DNA of 64,000 bases from Acidaminococcus sp. GTDB lineage: Bacteria; Bacillota; Negativicutes; Acidaminococcales; Acidaminococcaceae. Below the pieces are notes generated by a model. That model was given only the letters and a program-made list of their open reading frames with translations. It ran no database searches and had not been told where the DNA came from. Made by a program: the position numbers and the translations under genes. Location of the stretch: NCBI GenBank assembly GCA_019416065.1, contig DXYB01000005.1, positions 1 through 64,000 on the forward strand, written 5' to 3'. Shown here in pieces: positions 17,301-24,457 of the stretch. Position 1 is the first letter of the stretch; the number at the start of each line of letters is the position of its first letter.

Positions 17301-18058
17301 GCTAGCAGCAGATTTGCGCCCAGTCCCTGTACTGCCTGTACATCCGTTGCATTTAAAAGGGCAATCTTAAATTCTGTAGGCGTGGCATTCTTTAGCACCG
17401 GGTAATGCTCATTTAGGTAATTGCCAAACTCTACCGGGTCGGACCGGTCTATCCCTGGTGCTACCCGACTATCTGTTTCAAACCACGCCATCATCTGGCT
17501 GGCCTTAATAAATTCTTCCCGGTCATTCAAAAACACGTCTGCCGGCTGGTGGAAAAAGCGGCTTAGTTTCTGCGCCTGTACCAGATTATCTTCGCCACCG
17601 TAGTTAAATTTCCAGTTGTTGTAAATATCCGTGCTGCGCAAGGCAGGCCCTAGCGTTTCGTCGTAGAACTTGAGCCCCGCCTCTATCTGGGCTTGCTGCG
17701 CTTCCTCTACGCTGTTATCATTATTTTGCCCGTCAAAGGCAGAGATAAGCGCATTGCCAATACCACGAAACGCCGCAACATAGGGAGCCTGTGCTCTTTC
17801 GCTATCCCCTGGGCCTTGATTTGCAGGCGTAGAATACATAATTTCGCTACCCTCAGGGACAGCACCCCAAAAAATGTTGGTATGGGTAGGCATGTCTGTA
17901 TCCGTACCCCCGGCATTTGCCTGTATCGCTTCCTGCGTTACAGGGTGATTTTTAATATACTCCGGGTTAACTTTACTCCCTAGCAGGGCTTCCCCGTTTC
18001 GAGAGTCGTTAAACGCCTTTTCAATTACATCAGGCGTTATATTATAGGTCTTTGGCAT
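14321..18058 (-). CDS. Giant phage polyvalent protein, N-terminal part (frameshifted)
   Basis: 1245 residues, the true N-terminal part of the giant protein. A helical virion-protein region contains a Gly/Ala-rich hydrophobic stretch (TGGIIGGLGAVGAYTVTGG, about 330-350) suited to membrane insertion on ejection. About 1030-1130 resembles the MuF C-terminal/PBECR-like domain (ADPLAIAPSRTHPGRIVVILDL ... LPLELNG). Then TAYHGSPYEFDHFDLGAMGSG opens an ART-PolyVal domain (from about 1195). At HGW the frame breaks and the last 26 residues (DCTLLRIE...) are out-of-frame noise. Inserting one G in the GGG at 14395-14397 gives HGW-GLYFAKDR and one ORF of about 2,853 residues. The gene lies 14 bases after the upstream virion gene. 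Confidence 0.7.
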   Translation of the reverse strand: MPKTYNITPDVIEKAFNDSRNGEALLGSKVNPEYIKNHPVTQEAIQANAGGTDTDMPTHTNIFWGAVPEGSEIMYSTPANQGPGDSERAQAPYVAAFRGIGNALISAFDGQNNDNSVEEAQQAQIEAGLKFYDETLGPALRSTDIYNNWKFNYGGEDNLVQAQKLSRFFHQPADVFLNDREEFIKASQMMAWFETDSRVAPGIDRSDPVEFGNYLNEHYPVLKNATPTEFKIALLNATDVQAVQGLGANLLLAKDLWAISAERSDIANQAFYGANGKYKSDYLPEEAIKRYQALGRQYEELRKRIPQFWESPLSNVLVRTGEQVGGMGQDFFTGGIIGGLGAVGAYTVTGGNTAAAKQVGALGFKYGSMVGMFTRQVGEKYIEYSAYKDKDGGPLYTPNEARVRAAIETGIETGIEFWNYDEIMKALGGSGRAAIQDIVARNKGNAEAIKGGLSGYLAQSAKTWAPRMKEEVQEEALQSLTSDLMHNYMVGVERPDNQEETIPVTQMLQNAKDAMAEAVPSVAGMVIGGDALSNINAVRKLARIAQIEGEAEQERVDNFFTVQTLKDLRENQKESKLFKKDPELYKKTVKVTMQEAGMPNVYVDTEMLLQEENGQEVFNQLAKESGYSQEEAQKVAESKGDLEVPVEVYNQVTAPGAMDDKAAEKVFNMTTSAPDLNSPARVKSTLERMKANVEALAAQDEKEQQEIIPSIVKANFQDEEEQRLATDILSSNPGNPQEGLRQAIRNAENELDSILRPVWEEEEKESKEGLSEYTARRDRNSILQETVLTKDHAPRRHSFWTNYFGQVTPTVSAKKQYAYDILTGQVTGSQKSIGAALDLAMQNGDTEAAESIRGEMAANKEKLDGLMNTVATLNAMKDRFQKIDGVETTITRGMKPETYNVYRATAENLSQSSNAKVRKAARYDGVLFARMCERLADEWTKQGKKTTAEDVANMMTLRTDVPQTKAVRSGLSQESIRTAEEKLKNDTAAWSGTVNELNQKADSDYLEVMTTPLVMSYTGAEILPVKISAGKLRKLMKKHPEINESVIKQIPGAFADPLAIAPSRTHPGRIVVILDLRGTNGGNIVLPLELNGETPDHYDVNIITSAYSKTEKNSDIVRTAWYQNLFQGNKQSFLNGNDTLYYADEQKITRWYASNRLQLPYGTYHTSDFFDASIPNETDLGKMKSENPGYYQTAYHGSPYEFDHFDLGAMGSGEGNQIHGWDCTLLRIEICPETTKKCSATKAIM
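14395..14397 (-). other. One-base frameshift in the giant polyvalent gene
   Basis: Reading through GGATGGGATTG gives a stop 75 bases later. Adding one G restores HGWGLYFAKDR, the expected ADP-ribosyltransferase core. It is a short G run (three), so a deletion in a dead prophage, a sequencing error, or less likely programmed slippage are all possible. Confidence 0.75.
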
Positions 18059-18071
18059 TCGTACACCCCCA

Positions 18072-19007
18072 TTAGTCTATCTGTGTTGCCCCGTATTCAT
18101 TAACAACCGTTTCAGGTGTAAGCTGCCATGCGTCGTTAACTCCTTCACTGTAGGCCACCCCGTTTTGCTGGTCCCAATAGTAAATTCCGTTTTCCCCAGC
18201 CATTCGATAGCGCGGAATGGCGTACCTGTGCCCGCTTGCTTCAAACTCATAAGTTTCTAGGCCCGTCATGAGTTCGTCCCAGGCTTCTTTCCTCGTAAGC
18301 GTCTTGCCCTGTGCCTTGCGTTCTGCCGCAAGCCTTATCACGCTATGCATGCACTTTAAGAACGTGTTTTGGTTGCCCAGTTCTTGAGACTCCCATTGTC
18401 CCTTTAGGCTTTCTACGTTAAGCCCGCTTGTTACAATGGCATTGTTAAAGTCGTAGTACCGGTTATACAAGCTCTTTGTCTGTGGGTTTTCGTCGCTAAT
18501 CCCCATACTTAACAAAGCATTCCGCATTTGCGCCTGGTTGACACTGCCGTCTTTTATCATCTCGTAAATCTTAGCGTCCATTTGTTCCGTGGTCATGCCA
18601 CCAACACCACCCTTGCCGCCTTTTGCTCCGACACCCCGTATTCCAGCAACAGAAGCCGCCGCACTGGCACCACTAGGAACATATCCGATAAGGTCCGAAA
18701 GGTTAAGCCCGCCCTGCCCTACAAAGTTTCTGGCAAGGTTCATATGGACTGTGTCGTCATAGTTGCCGTTTGCGATAAGTTCGGCCCTTGCGTCAAGGTA
18801 GTTTTCCAGTGCTTCTCTCTTTGCTTTCCGGTCTATCCCGTCAAGAATAGAAATCTCCCGCTGTATAGCTCCTCTTAGTTGTGCAGTTTCAGCAGGTGAC
18901 GCTTTCCGTTTTCTACCCGGCCCGATTCCTTTCCCGGTCAGCTCCGACGTAGCAATAACCCCCGCAACACTTACGCCACCGCCGAAATACTCTATAGCAC
19001 TTTGCAC
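18072..19007 (-). CDS. Truncated phage internal virion protein
   Basis: At least 311 residues, N-terminus missing. The listed GTG at 19007 is only the first possible start: the frame stays open and phage-like up to at least 19,045 (GEGGQAYIKNFPDV before VQSAIEYFGGG), where the DNA turns into an integrase gene on the other strand. The remaining protein is helical with KRKASPAETAQLRGAIQREI, an Ala/Gly-rich stretch (SGASAAASVAGIRGVGAKGGKGG), and a C-terminal domain ending WQLTPETVVNEYGATQID. Composition and place directly before the giant protein suggest an internal/ejection protein of the virion; no catalytic motif was recognised. It is a deletion remnant and probably not made as a functional protein. 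Confidence 0.55.
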   Translation of the reverse strand: MQSAIEYFGGGVSVAGVIATSELTGKGIGPGRKRKASPAETAQLRGAIQREISILDGIDRKAKREALENYLDARAELIANGNYDDTVHMNLARNFVGQGGLNLSDLIGYVPSGASAAASVAGIRGVGAKGGKGGVGGMTTEQMDAKIYEMIKDGSVNQAQMRNALLSMGISDENPQTKSLYNRYYDFNNAIVTSGLNVESLKGQWESQELGNQNTFLKCMHSVIRLAAERKAQGKTLTRKEAWDELMTGLETYEFEASGHRYAIPRYRMAGENGIYYWDQQNGVAYSEGVNDAWQLTPETVVNEYGATQID

Positions 19008-19027
19008 ATCCGGGAAATTCTTTATAT

Positions 19028-19396
19028 ATGCCTGTCCGCCTTCACCAGCTCCAGGACAGAATGAATTTTGGCAAGTACTGGTACCGGCCCAAAGAAACGG
19101 AAAAAGGATTTGTTTTCACGTCCCGCCTGGAGCCCGGGAAGCCCACCAGCCATTCCAATTGGCAGTACCGAATCAGGGCTATTCTGAAATTCTGTCCGGA
19201 TCTGCCGCCGATTCACCCCCATTCTTTCCGGCACACCCACGCCAGCCTTTTGGCCGAGGCAGGTGTTCCCATGGATGAAATCGCCGACCGGCTGGGGCAC
19301 GCCGGGAATGGGACCACCCGGAAGATTTACCTGCATGTCACCAGCCGCCGCCGTAAAGATGCGGCCGAGAAATTCGCTATTTTCATGGGCGAATAA
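19028..19396 (+). pseudogene. C-terminal fragment of a phage tyrosine integrase
   Basis: About 115 recognisable residues from the catalytic domain of a tyrosine recombinase: HPHSFRHTHASLLAEAG (the HxxR box), DEIADRLGHAG (the LGH box) and TTRKIYLHVT (with the nucleophile Tyr). The N-terminal arm-binding and core-binding domains and the first catalytic Arg are missing because the sequence joins phage virion DNA near 19,020-19,060. The ATG at 19028 is probably fortuitous. The gene lies at the outer edge with its C-terminus towards the chromosome, as expected of an integrase next to an attachment site. Without the first Arg it cannot catalyse integration or excision. Confidence 0.85.
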
Positions 19397-19449
19397 ATTT
19401 TTTTGCCCGCTTCCGTGCAGCTTTTGTGCAGTTTTTGAAAAAGAAAAAG

Positions 19450-19481
19450 CCGGGAACCTCAGTATTTCTGATGCTTCCCGG
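19450..19481. terminator. Bidirectional terminator between integrase and MATE gene
   Basis: ccgggaa pairs with ttcccgg, with an inner cag/ctg pairing. It is followed by TTTT on the plus strand and by CTTTTTCTTTTTC on the minus strand, so it can end both the integrase remnant and the MATE transcript. The 19397-19522 gap should also hold the prophage attachment site, which I could not identify. Confidence 0.75.
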
Positions 19482-19522
19482 TTTTAACGTTATTTGCTAC
19501 ATTTGTAATCTAAGCAAAATAT

Positions 19523-20908
19523 CTATTTTTGCAGGTGCAAAGCCCCCCGGATCACGTATTTGCGGCATTCCCTGTACACCAAAACCAGCACCAATAACGT
19601 CAGCGCCCAACTGAGAGGATAGCACAACATAAGTGTCATGAAATCAGGACGCAATGCAAATACAGTGGATAACCAGATAATGCGCACGCCGCAAATGCCC
19701 ACCATGACCACAAGTGCCGGTGGCAAAGAATATCCATACCCCCGCAGTGCGCCTGACAAAATATCAATCATCCCATTGAGATACACCGTACCGGACACAA
19801 TATAAAGTCGTACTACTGCAAAGGCAATAACTTCCGGGTCACTGTTTATCAAAGCAAGTAGTTGATGGGAAAAAAACATCACTGGAGTCTCCACCACTAA
19901 AAGGAATGCGGCCTCTACAAAGAAAGCAACTTTTGTAACTTCAAAACAGCGCCGCAAATTGCGGGCCCCATAGTTTTGCCCTACAAAGGTAGTGGTAGCC
20001 TGGCTAAATCCATTGACGAAACAATAAATATTAAATTCCAGCAAAATAGCAGCTGCTGAGGCAGCCATCGCCGATGTTCCCAGTCCGTTGATGGAGGATT
20101 GGATCAATACATTGGACAGGGCAAATACCATGCCCTGCAGGCCTGCTGGCAGGCCAATATGAAGGATACGTTTCATCTCAAATGGATCCAAAGACATATG
20201 ATGCCGTTCTAACCGAATCTGATCCGGTGTACGGCAAAGCAGGAATAAAAGCATCCCGGCGTTGACCGCAAAAGCAAACACGGTCCCCCATACTACCCCA
20301 GTAAGGTCCCAATGAAACACGCGCACGGATAAATAGTCCAGGATTATATTCAAAAGATTGGCCACCACTAAGCTGTATAACGGAGTTTTCCCATCCCCGC
20401 AACTGCGAAAAATGGCAGCCTCAAAGTCATATAAGGACAAAAAGGGCAGTCCCAGTAAAAATACCCGGATATAGGTAGAGGCCTGGTCATATACATCCGG
20501 AGGCACGTCCAGCATCTGAAGCATAGGGTAGGCAATTATTTGTCCGATAACCGCTAAAAGTAGGCCCATAGCAAGTGACATAAAAATGGCTGTCTGCACA
20601 GTTTTTTCTACTTTTTCAAATTGTCTTGCCCCAATATACTGGGCAATAACCACGTTTCCCCCCAGGCTCACCCCGATAAGCAGTGTGGTTAATAGACCAA
20701 TAATGGGCATATTGTTACCTACAGCGGCCATAGCACTTGTGCCAACAAAATGCCCCAGGAAGAAAATATCTGCCGTATTAAAAAGTTGCTCAAACAGCCC
20801 CATGAGCCCAATGGGCATGGCAAAGTAAAAGAGCTTATCCGCTATGGATCCATGAAGCATATCCATGGATTGCTTTTTCTTCTCCGTTGTCCGAATTTCT
20901 GTTTTCAT
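19523..20908 (-). CDS. MATE family efflux transporter
   Basis: 461 residues with about 12 membrane helices in two repeated halves, typical of the multidrug and toxin extrusion family (NorM/DinF type). The first half starts KLFYFAMPIGLMGLFEQLFNTADIFFLG with the conserved VGNNMPIIGL; the second starts MKRILHIGLPAGLQGMVFALSNVLIQS, the second repeat. Such proteins export cationic drugs or metabolites by Na+ or H+ antiport in the cytoplasmic membrane. ATG at 20908 is chosen for its GAGGT site; the ORF opens 13 codons earlier with no such site. It is transcribed alone, with terminators on both sides. Substrate unknown. Confidence 0.9.
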   Translation of the reverse strand: MKTEIRTTEKKKQSMDMLHGSIADKLFYFAMPIGLMGLFEQLFNTADIFFLGHFVGTSAMAAVGNNMPIIGLLTTLLIGVSLGGNVVIAQYIGARQFEKVEKTVQTAIFMSLAMGLLLAVIGQIIAYPMLQMLDVPPDVYDQASTYIRVFLLGLPFLSLYDFEAAIFRSCGDGKTPLYSLVVANLLNIILDYLSVRVFHWDLTGVVWGTVFAFAVNAGMLLFLLCRTPDQIRLERHHMSLDPFEMKRILHIGLPAGLQGMVFALSNVLIQSSINGLGTSAMAASAAAILLEFNIYCFVNGFSQATTTFVGQNYGARNLRRCFEVTKVAFFVEAAFLLVVETPVMFFSHQLLALINSDPEVIAFAVVRLYIVSGTVYLNGMIDILSGALRGYGYSLPPALVVMVGICGVRIIWLSTVFALRPDFMTLMLCYPLSWALTLLVLVLVYRECRKYVIRGALHLQK

Positions 20909-21004
20909 GCTGACCTCAGTCCCGCCTACTATATCATTGCCTGTCAAATTTATGACTTTCTACTTGCTACCATAGCGAAAATGCCGCCTTTTGTCAACAA
21001 AGAA

Positions 21005-21055
21005 AAACCGACAACCTCCTATTACCGCCATAGCAGAACAGAATGTTATCGGTTT
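21005..21055 (-). terminator. Terminator of the pseudopilin/chagasin operon
   Basis: aaaccgacaac pairs with gttatcggttt (one G-U pair). TTTTTCTTTG follows on the minus strand. It lies 12 bases after the last gene of the operon. Confidence 0.75.
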
Positions 21056-21066
21056 CTTATTGCTAG

Positions 21067-21918
21067 TTATTCCACCACAAAGTGGAATACTCGTTCCCGC
21101 AAAGGCGCTGTCAGCGTCTTACCATATGCGGTCTTAATCTGATAGTTTCCCGGCGCATCAAAAGCAGCAAATAAAATAGTGGTACCCGGGCTGCCTGCGG
21201 CGCCTGTAGGATTGACAAGAGGCAGGGTAAAAGAATGTCCCAGGTTCACAAAACCAGTGTGTCCGCTTTGATCCACCATAGTCCAACTATTCCCGCTGGT
21301 AGGATTGGCCTCCAGATAGAGCGCCACCAATTCGCCTTGTTTCAGATATAGGGTTTTCCCTTCTGCCTCCGGTGTCAGCTTATAACTGGTTAAGAGACGG
21401 GACCCTTCAGCCACGTTAATCGCCTTTAAAAGTTTTGTATAGGGAATGGTCGTATCCAACGGCCCCCCTGCCACGGAAGGGATGCGAACGCCATTTTCCG
21501 CAAAGACAAACCCTTTCCCTTCCAGGTATTCTTTATATTCTGGAGCATTGGTATACAGCAGATCTTTGGCTTCCAAAATTGCTCCATTTCTGGTATCCAG
21601 GTTCAACCCTGCGTAGACCGTACGATTTCCCTGGGCTTTCAAAATCACAGAAAATAAGGTGGGCCGATTTACCGTGACCTCATAGGAGAGTGTGCCCTCT
21701 CCCCCCGCTTCTTTTGCCAAGGCTGCTGCCTGCTCTTTAATCACATGATTCAAGTTGTTCTGCTGGTACATTTCCTTTAGGCCATCCACATAGGGCACTT
21801 GCCCTGCAGCTTTTCCGGTACTATAGGTTTCCGTGAGTATGGTCGTATGACCAAACGCAAAGGAAACAACCGGCAGAGAAAGGGTTAAGGCCACCACAAG
21901 ACTTAAGAACTTCTTCAT
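21067..21918 (-). CDS. Secreted DUF4163-type protein with chagasin-like protease inhibitor domain
   Basis: 283 residues. A signal peptide (FLSLVVALTLSLPVVSFA) is followed by a PdaC/RsiV-like DUF4163 region (about 25-170: SYEVTVNRPTLFSVILKA, GLNLDTRNGAILEAKDLL). The C-terminal half is a chagasin/I42 domain: ANPTSGNSWTM (loop 1, NPTTG-type) and AGSPGTTILFAAFDAPGNY (loop 2). The third chagasin loop, RPW, is not preserved (PLRERVF), so inhibition of cysteine proteases may be weak or altered. It lies 17 bases after the last pilin-type gene, with AGGAGG before its ATG, and ends that operon, suggesting a periplasmic or exported partner of the pilus machinery. Confidence 0.75.
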   Translation of the reverse strand: MKKFLSLVVALTLSLPVVSFAFGHTTILTETYSTGKAAGQVPYVDGLKEMYQQNNLNHVIKEQAAALAKEAGGEGTLSYEVTVNRPTLFSVILKAQGNRTVYAGLNLDTRNGAILEAKDLLYTNAPEYKEYLEGKGFVFAENGVRIPSVAGGPLDTTIPYTKLLKAINVAEGSRLLTSYKLTPEAEGKTLYLKQGELVALYLEANPTSGNSWTMVDQSGHTGFVNLGHSFTLPLVNPTGAAGSPGTTILFAAFDAPGNYQIKTAYGKTLTAPLRERVFHFVVE

Positions 21919-21935
21919 GATTCCTCCTGTAACAG

Positions 21936-22796
21936 TTAGAAAATAAATGGTGTCTGATATGGTTCCAGCACGGAAGCATCGGGAACAAATACTGCACCTT
22001 CTTCTAATTGTACACGCCCTTTGGCTGCCAGTATACCCGTCAGGTGTGAACTTTTGGAGATATTTATATCTTTAGCGGAATACATATAGACCTTATCCAA
22101 TATAGCCTGTTCTTCAACCTTCACTGCACCTGCCACAAAGATTCGAAAATCCCCTTCTATTTTGCAGCCGGCCCCAATAATGAGGGAACTGGGAATCACC
22201 AGAATGCCGTGACCTCGAATATGTTCCTGGTTTGTCCAACGGACAGGTTTTTTAACCGTTTCATAAAAAAGATATCCTGCAAGAGGCGCTTTCAGGCGCT
22301 CTGTATCCGGAAAGGGACTCCAAGACAGTTGGGGAAATTCCCCAAAATCCACTCTGGGTTTTACACCATCTGTAGTCGCATCCCAGATACCGGAAATCAC
22401 CTTGCCATTAAGTGCACCTGGCATTTCCATCTGGATCCGAACAGCAGCCATGGGCTGATACTCACCCTGCCACAGTTCCAAACTTTCTTCCTCACACAGA
22501 TACTCAGAACGTCTGCGTCCCAGTCCCTGTCGTTTTAACACTACAGCAGCTCCTTGGGGAGAAAAGGATACTGGCGGCAGCTGCTGTTTCTCCCCTTTTC
22601 TTAAAAAAGTTTCATTCTGCAGTACTTTGCTGGCACTATGAAACAAGACAGACTGCTGCCTGGCAACGCGGGAGATTTCCTTACTTTTTACCCGCTGTAC
22701 CTGGATTTTTAGCAAAATCGTTCCCACGCTCCCTGCCAGTACCATCATCACCAGAAAGAAAAAGGTAATGCTTCCCGGCACTTTAGCCCGTCCCAT
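21936..22796 (-). CDS. Pilus-assembly membrane protein with C-terminal beta-helix-like region
   Basis: 286 residues. One N-terminal membrane helix (SITFFFLVMMVLAGSVGTILL) resembles PilX/GspK-type minor pilins but lacks a clear prepilin peptidase site. The middle is a variable exported region. The last 90 residues (GHGILVIPSSLIIGAGCKIEGDFRIFVAG ... DINISKSSHLTGILAAKGRVQLEEGAVF) read as a left-handed or polymer-forming beta-helix, bactofilin-like. Its ATG has an AGGAGGT site and overlaps the previous gene by 14 bases. It belongs to the operon with the pseudopilins and GspF; the exact role is not recognisable. Confidence 0.6.
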   Translation of the reverse strand: MGRAKVPGSITFFFLVMMVLAGSVGTILLKIQVQRVKSKEISRVARQQSVLFHSASKVLQNETFLRKGEKQQLPPVSFSPQGAAVVLKRQGLGRRRSEYLCEEESLELWQGEYQPMAAVRIQMEMPGALNGKVISGIWDATTDGVKPRVDFGEFPQLSWSPFPDTERLKAPLAGYLFYETVKKPVRWTNQEHIRGHGILVIPSSLIIGAGCKIEGDFRIFVAGAVKVEEQAILDKVYMYSAKDINISKSSHLTGILAAKGRVQLEEGAVFVPDASVLEPYQTPFIF

Positions 22797-23286
22797 AGGA
22801 AAAGACCTCCTGGATCTGTTTTTCCTTTCTTGTTCGCCGATGAACCAGGACCATGGACCAAAGGATTTTACCCGGTTCCAGTTCCTTGATTTCCAAGTGT
22901 TTAATAGCCAAATGTGGCGGTGTTAAGGGATTGGTCCCTTTTTTGGCATGAAAATGCCAGGAATCCATAAACAGCAAATCACAAGATGCCGTAGGGGAGT
23001 GAGAAAGATAATACCGCCTTCGTACGGAGCCTTTATGCCCGTAGCATATCAATTGGGCTCCTGCTCTATTTTCTCCCACTACAACGCTATCCACGCTATA
23101 GCGCAGATACGTTTCCACTCTTGCCCGAAAATCAGCGGCAGCCCGCGCTAGTTCCCATTGTGTATATAGTCCGTCCATAGCCTGTAGTGCAGTTCTGCTA
23201 CTTTCTATGGCAACAGTGAGCAGTAACAAAAAGACCATCATTCCCAAAAGGCCGGAAAAAAGAAAAGATCCTCTACTTTTTTTCAT
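22783..23286 (-). CDS. Minor pseudopilin-like protein
   Basis: 167 residues from ATG at 23286, which overlaps the end of the previous gene. KKSRGSFLFSGLLGMMVFLLLLTVAIESSRTA is a short basic leader, a Gly and then a hydrophobic helix, resembling a type IV prepilin leader (cut after RG) but with no Glu at +5. The rest is a small mixed domain with paired Cys (LICYG, SCDLLF). It is inferred to be a minor pilin or ComGF/ComGG-like component of the same machine. Confidence 0.55.
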   Translation of the reverse strand: MKKSRGSFLFSGLLGMMVFLLLLTVAIESSRTALQAMDGLYTQWELARAAADFRARVETYLRYSVDSVVVGENRAGAQLICYGHKGSVRRRYYLSHSPTASCDLLFMDSWHFHAKKGTNPLTPPHLAIKHLEIKELEPGKILWSMVLVHRRTRKEKQIQEVFSYGTG

Positions 23287-23596
23287 ACACTGCCGCCCCA
23301 CTTAGCTGTTTATTCCCATCAGTATAGAAAATGACTTGACGGAGGAAAAGCTCTGCATGCCCTGGCACTGCCTGCTGATTTTCCTCTATCTTCCAACCGG
23401 GTCTCTTGCGCGAAGGAATATTCTGCACATGGGCAAACGCTGCCTGCTCTGCCTCTTCTTTTTCCTGCTCCTTACGAGTAAGCTGATAGGAGGCGGTAAA
23501 GCACTGTGCAAAAAGTAGCATAGTAAGCGCCAGCAAAATCCCGCCCCAAAGCGCATCCAACATGACAAAACCTGGCTTTTTCTTACGGTTGTCCAT
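23273..23596 (-). CDS. Minor pseudopilin with Asp at +5
   Basis: 107 residues from ATG at 23596; the longer ORF to 23842 is inside the gene before it in another frame. NRKKKPGFVMLDALWGGILLALTMLLFAQCF is a type III/IV prepilin leader: basic residues, G at the cut, F at +1, and an acidic residue at +5 that is Asp rather than the usual Glu. The short C-terminal domain (WKIEENQQAVPG, EVIFYTDGNKQ type strands) is pilin-like. It overlaps its neighbours by 14 bases on each side, so it is translationally coupled in the operon. Confidence 0.65.
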   Translation of the reverse strand: MDNRKKKPGFVMLDALWGGILLALTMLLFAQCFTASYQLTRKEQEKEEAEQAAFAHVQNIPSRKRPGWKIEENQQAVPGHAELFLRQVIFYTDGNKQLSGAAVYEKK

Positions 23597-24044
23597 AGAC
23601 CATCCGTCCTGTAGCAGGCTGAAATTCCAGAACCCTGGCCACCTTTTCCTCCTTACGGTGGCGGATTCGTACCTTCTGCTGGGTTGTTTCATTCCCAGTA
23701 TCGGTAAAGCTCCCAATCCCCGTTTTAAATATGTACTCACCAAGGCCCAATGTTGACAATTCCGGGCCTCGCCAGATGCGATTCTGATGCCAGTAAACCA
23801 GTTGATTCCCTGCGTCTGCAACACCGAAATCAACACGTCCATTTTGGGTATAGAGCGCTTTTTGCTGGGTATGGGACAAAAAGTCCGCCGCTGTCATTGT
23901 GGCCAAATTTAGTTTATGATGCTCAGCCAATTGGCTAAGTCCTGTGAGAAACGGTACCAGCAAAAAGAGTGTGGTAAGCAGAAGCGCAATCTCCAACACA
24001 GCATCAAATAGGAGAAAACCAGGGCGCTTTCTTCTATGGGTCAT
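23583..24044 (-). CDS. Minor pseudopilin (GspH/GspJ-like) with Asp at +5
   Basis: 153 residues. HRRKRPGFLLFDAVLEIALLLTTLFLLVPF is a prepilin peptidase leader (G at the cut, F at +1, Asp at +5), followed by the hydrophobic spine helix. The exported part (ADFLSHTQQKALYTQNGRVDFGVADAGNQLVYW) resembles GspH/ComGD-type pseudopilins. Start overlaps the major pilin stop by 4 bases (ATGA). Confidence 0.7.
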   Translation of the reverse strand: MTHRRKRPGFLLFDAVLEIALLLTTLFLLVPFLTGLSQLAEHHKLNLATMTAADFLSHTQQKALYTQNGRVDFGVADAGNQLVYWHQNRIWRGPELSTLGLGEYIFKTGIGSFTDTGNETTQQKVRIRHRKEEKVARVLEFQPATGRMVYGQP

Positions 24045-24439
24045 GTATTTAGTTCCTTTTTGGTTTCTCCCAAATCTTTACTGTGGAGTGTATTACCATT
24101 GCTTATGATTACGGTAAAATCGCCATCGGACTGGTTATACGTATAGTCTGTATATTCCTTTTTGGGAATGTAGGAACCATCCACCAGCTGCTGGATACTC
24201 CCCGGTTTTTCCCCGTGTTCTAGTTCATACACTTTTGCCCCGCTGTCCAGGATGGAAAGCGTAGAGATCTTCTGCGTATCCTGGGATTTATTCATAGCGG
24301 TCTTGATGGATGGCAAGAGAGCAGCTGCCAGTACACCGATAATTGCCATTACAGCGATAATTTCCACCAAGGTAAAACCAGGGGATTTTTTACGCGGATA
24401 TTTTTGCTTTTTTTGTTCTTGTACTAGATTTTGTTCCAT
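24041..24439 (-). CDS. Major pseudopilin, GspG/ComGC-like
   Basis: 132 residues. The signature is classical: RKKSPG cut before FTLVEIIAVMAIIGVLAAALLPSI, with Glu at +5. The mature part has the GspG-like layout (ALKT, DSGAKVYELEHGEKPGSIQQLVDGSYIPKKEYTDYTYNQSDGDFTV). Prepilin peptidase would cut and N-methylate it, and it would polymerise into a short pseudopilus or competence pilus across the periplasm. An 18-base gap separates it from the upstream GspF-like gene. The leader is long (24 residues). Confidence 0.85.
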   Translation of the reverse strand: MEQNLVQEQKKQKYPRKKSPGFTLVEIIAVMAIIGVLAAALLPSIKTAMNKSQDTQKISTLSILDSGAKVYELEHGEKPGSIQQLVDGSYIPKKEYTDYTYNQSDGDFTVIISNGNTLHSKDLGETKKELNT

Positions 24440-24457
24440 GAATTTTTCCTTTCTTTG

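Noticed and set aside
19028..19396. Complete small recombinase
   Set aside because: Only the C-terminal part of a tyrosine integrase is present; the first catalytic Arg and N-terminal domains are absent.
19397..19522. Prophage attachment site
   Set aside because: I compared it by eye with 1-250 and found no convincing direct repeat; the other end may lie left of the window.
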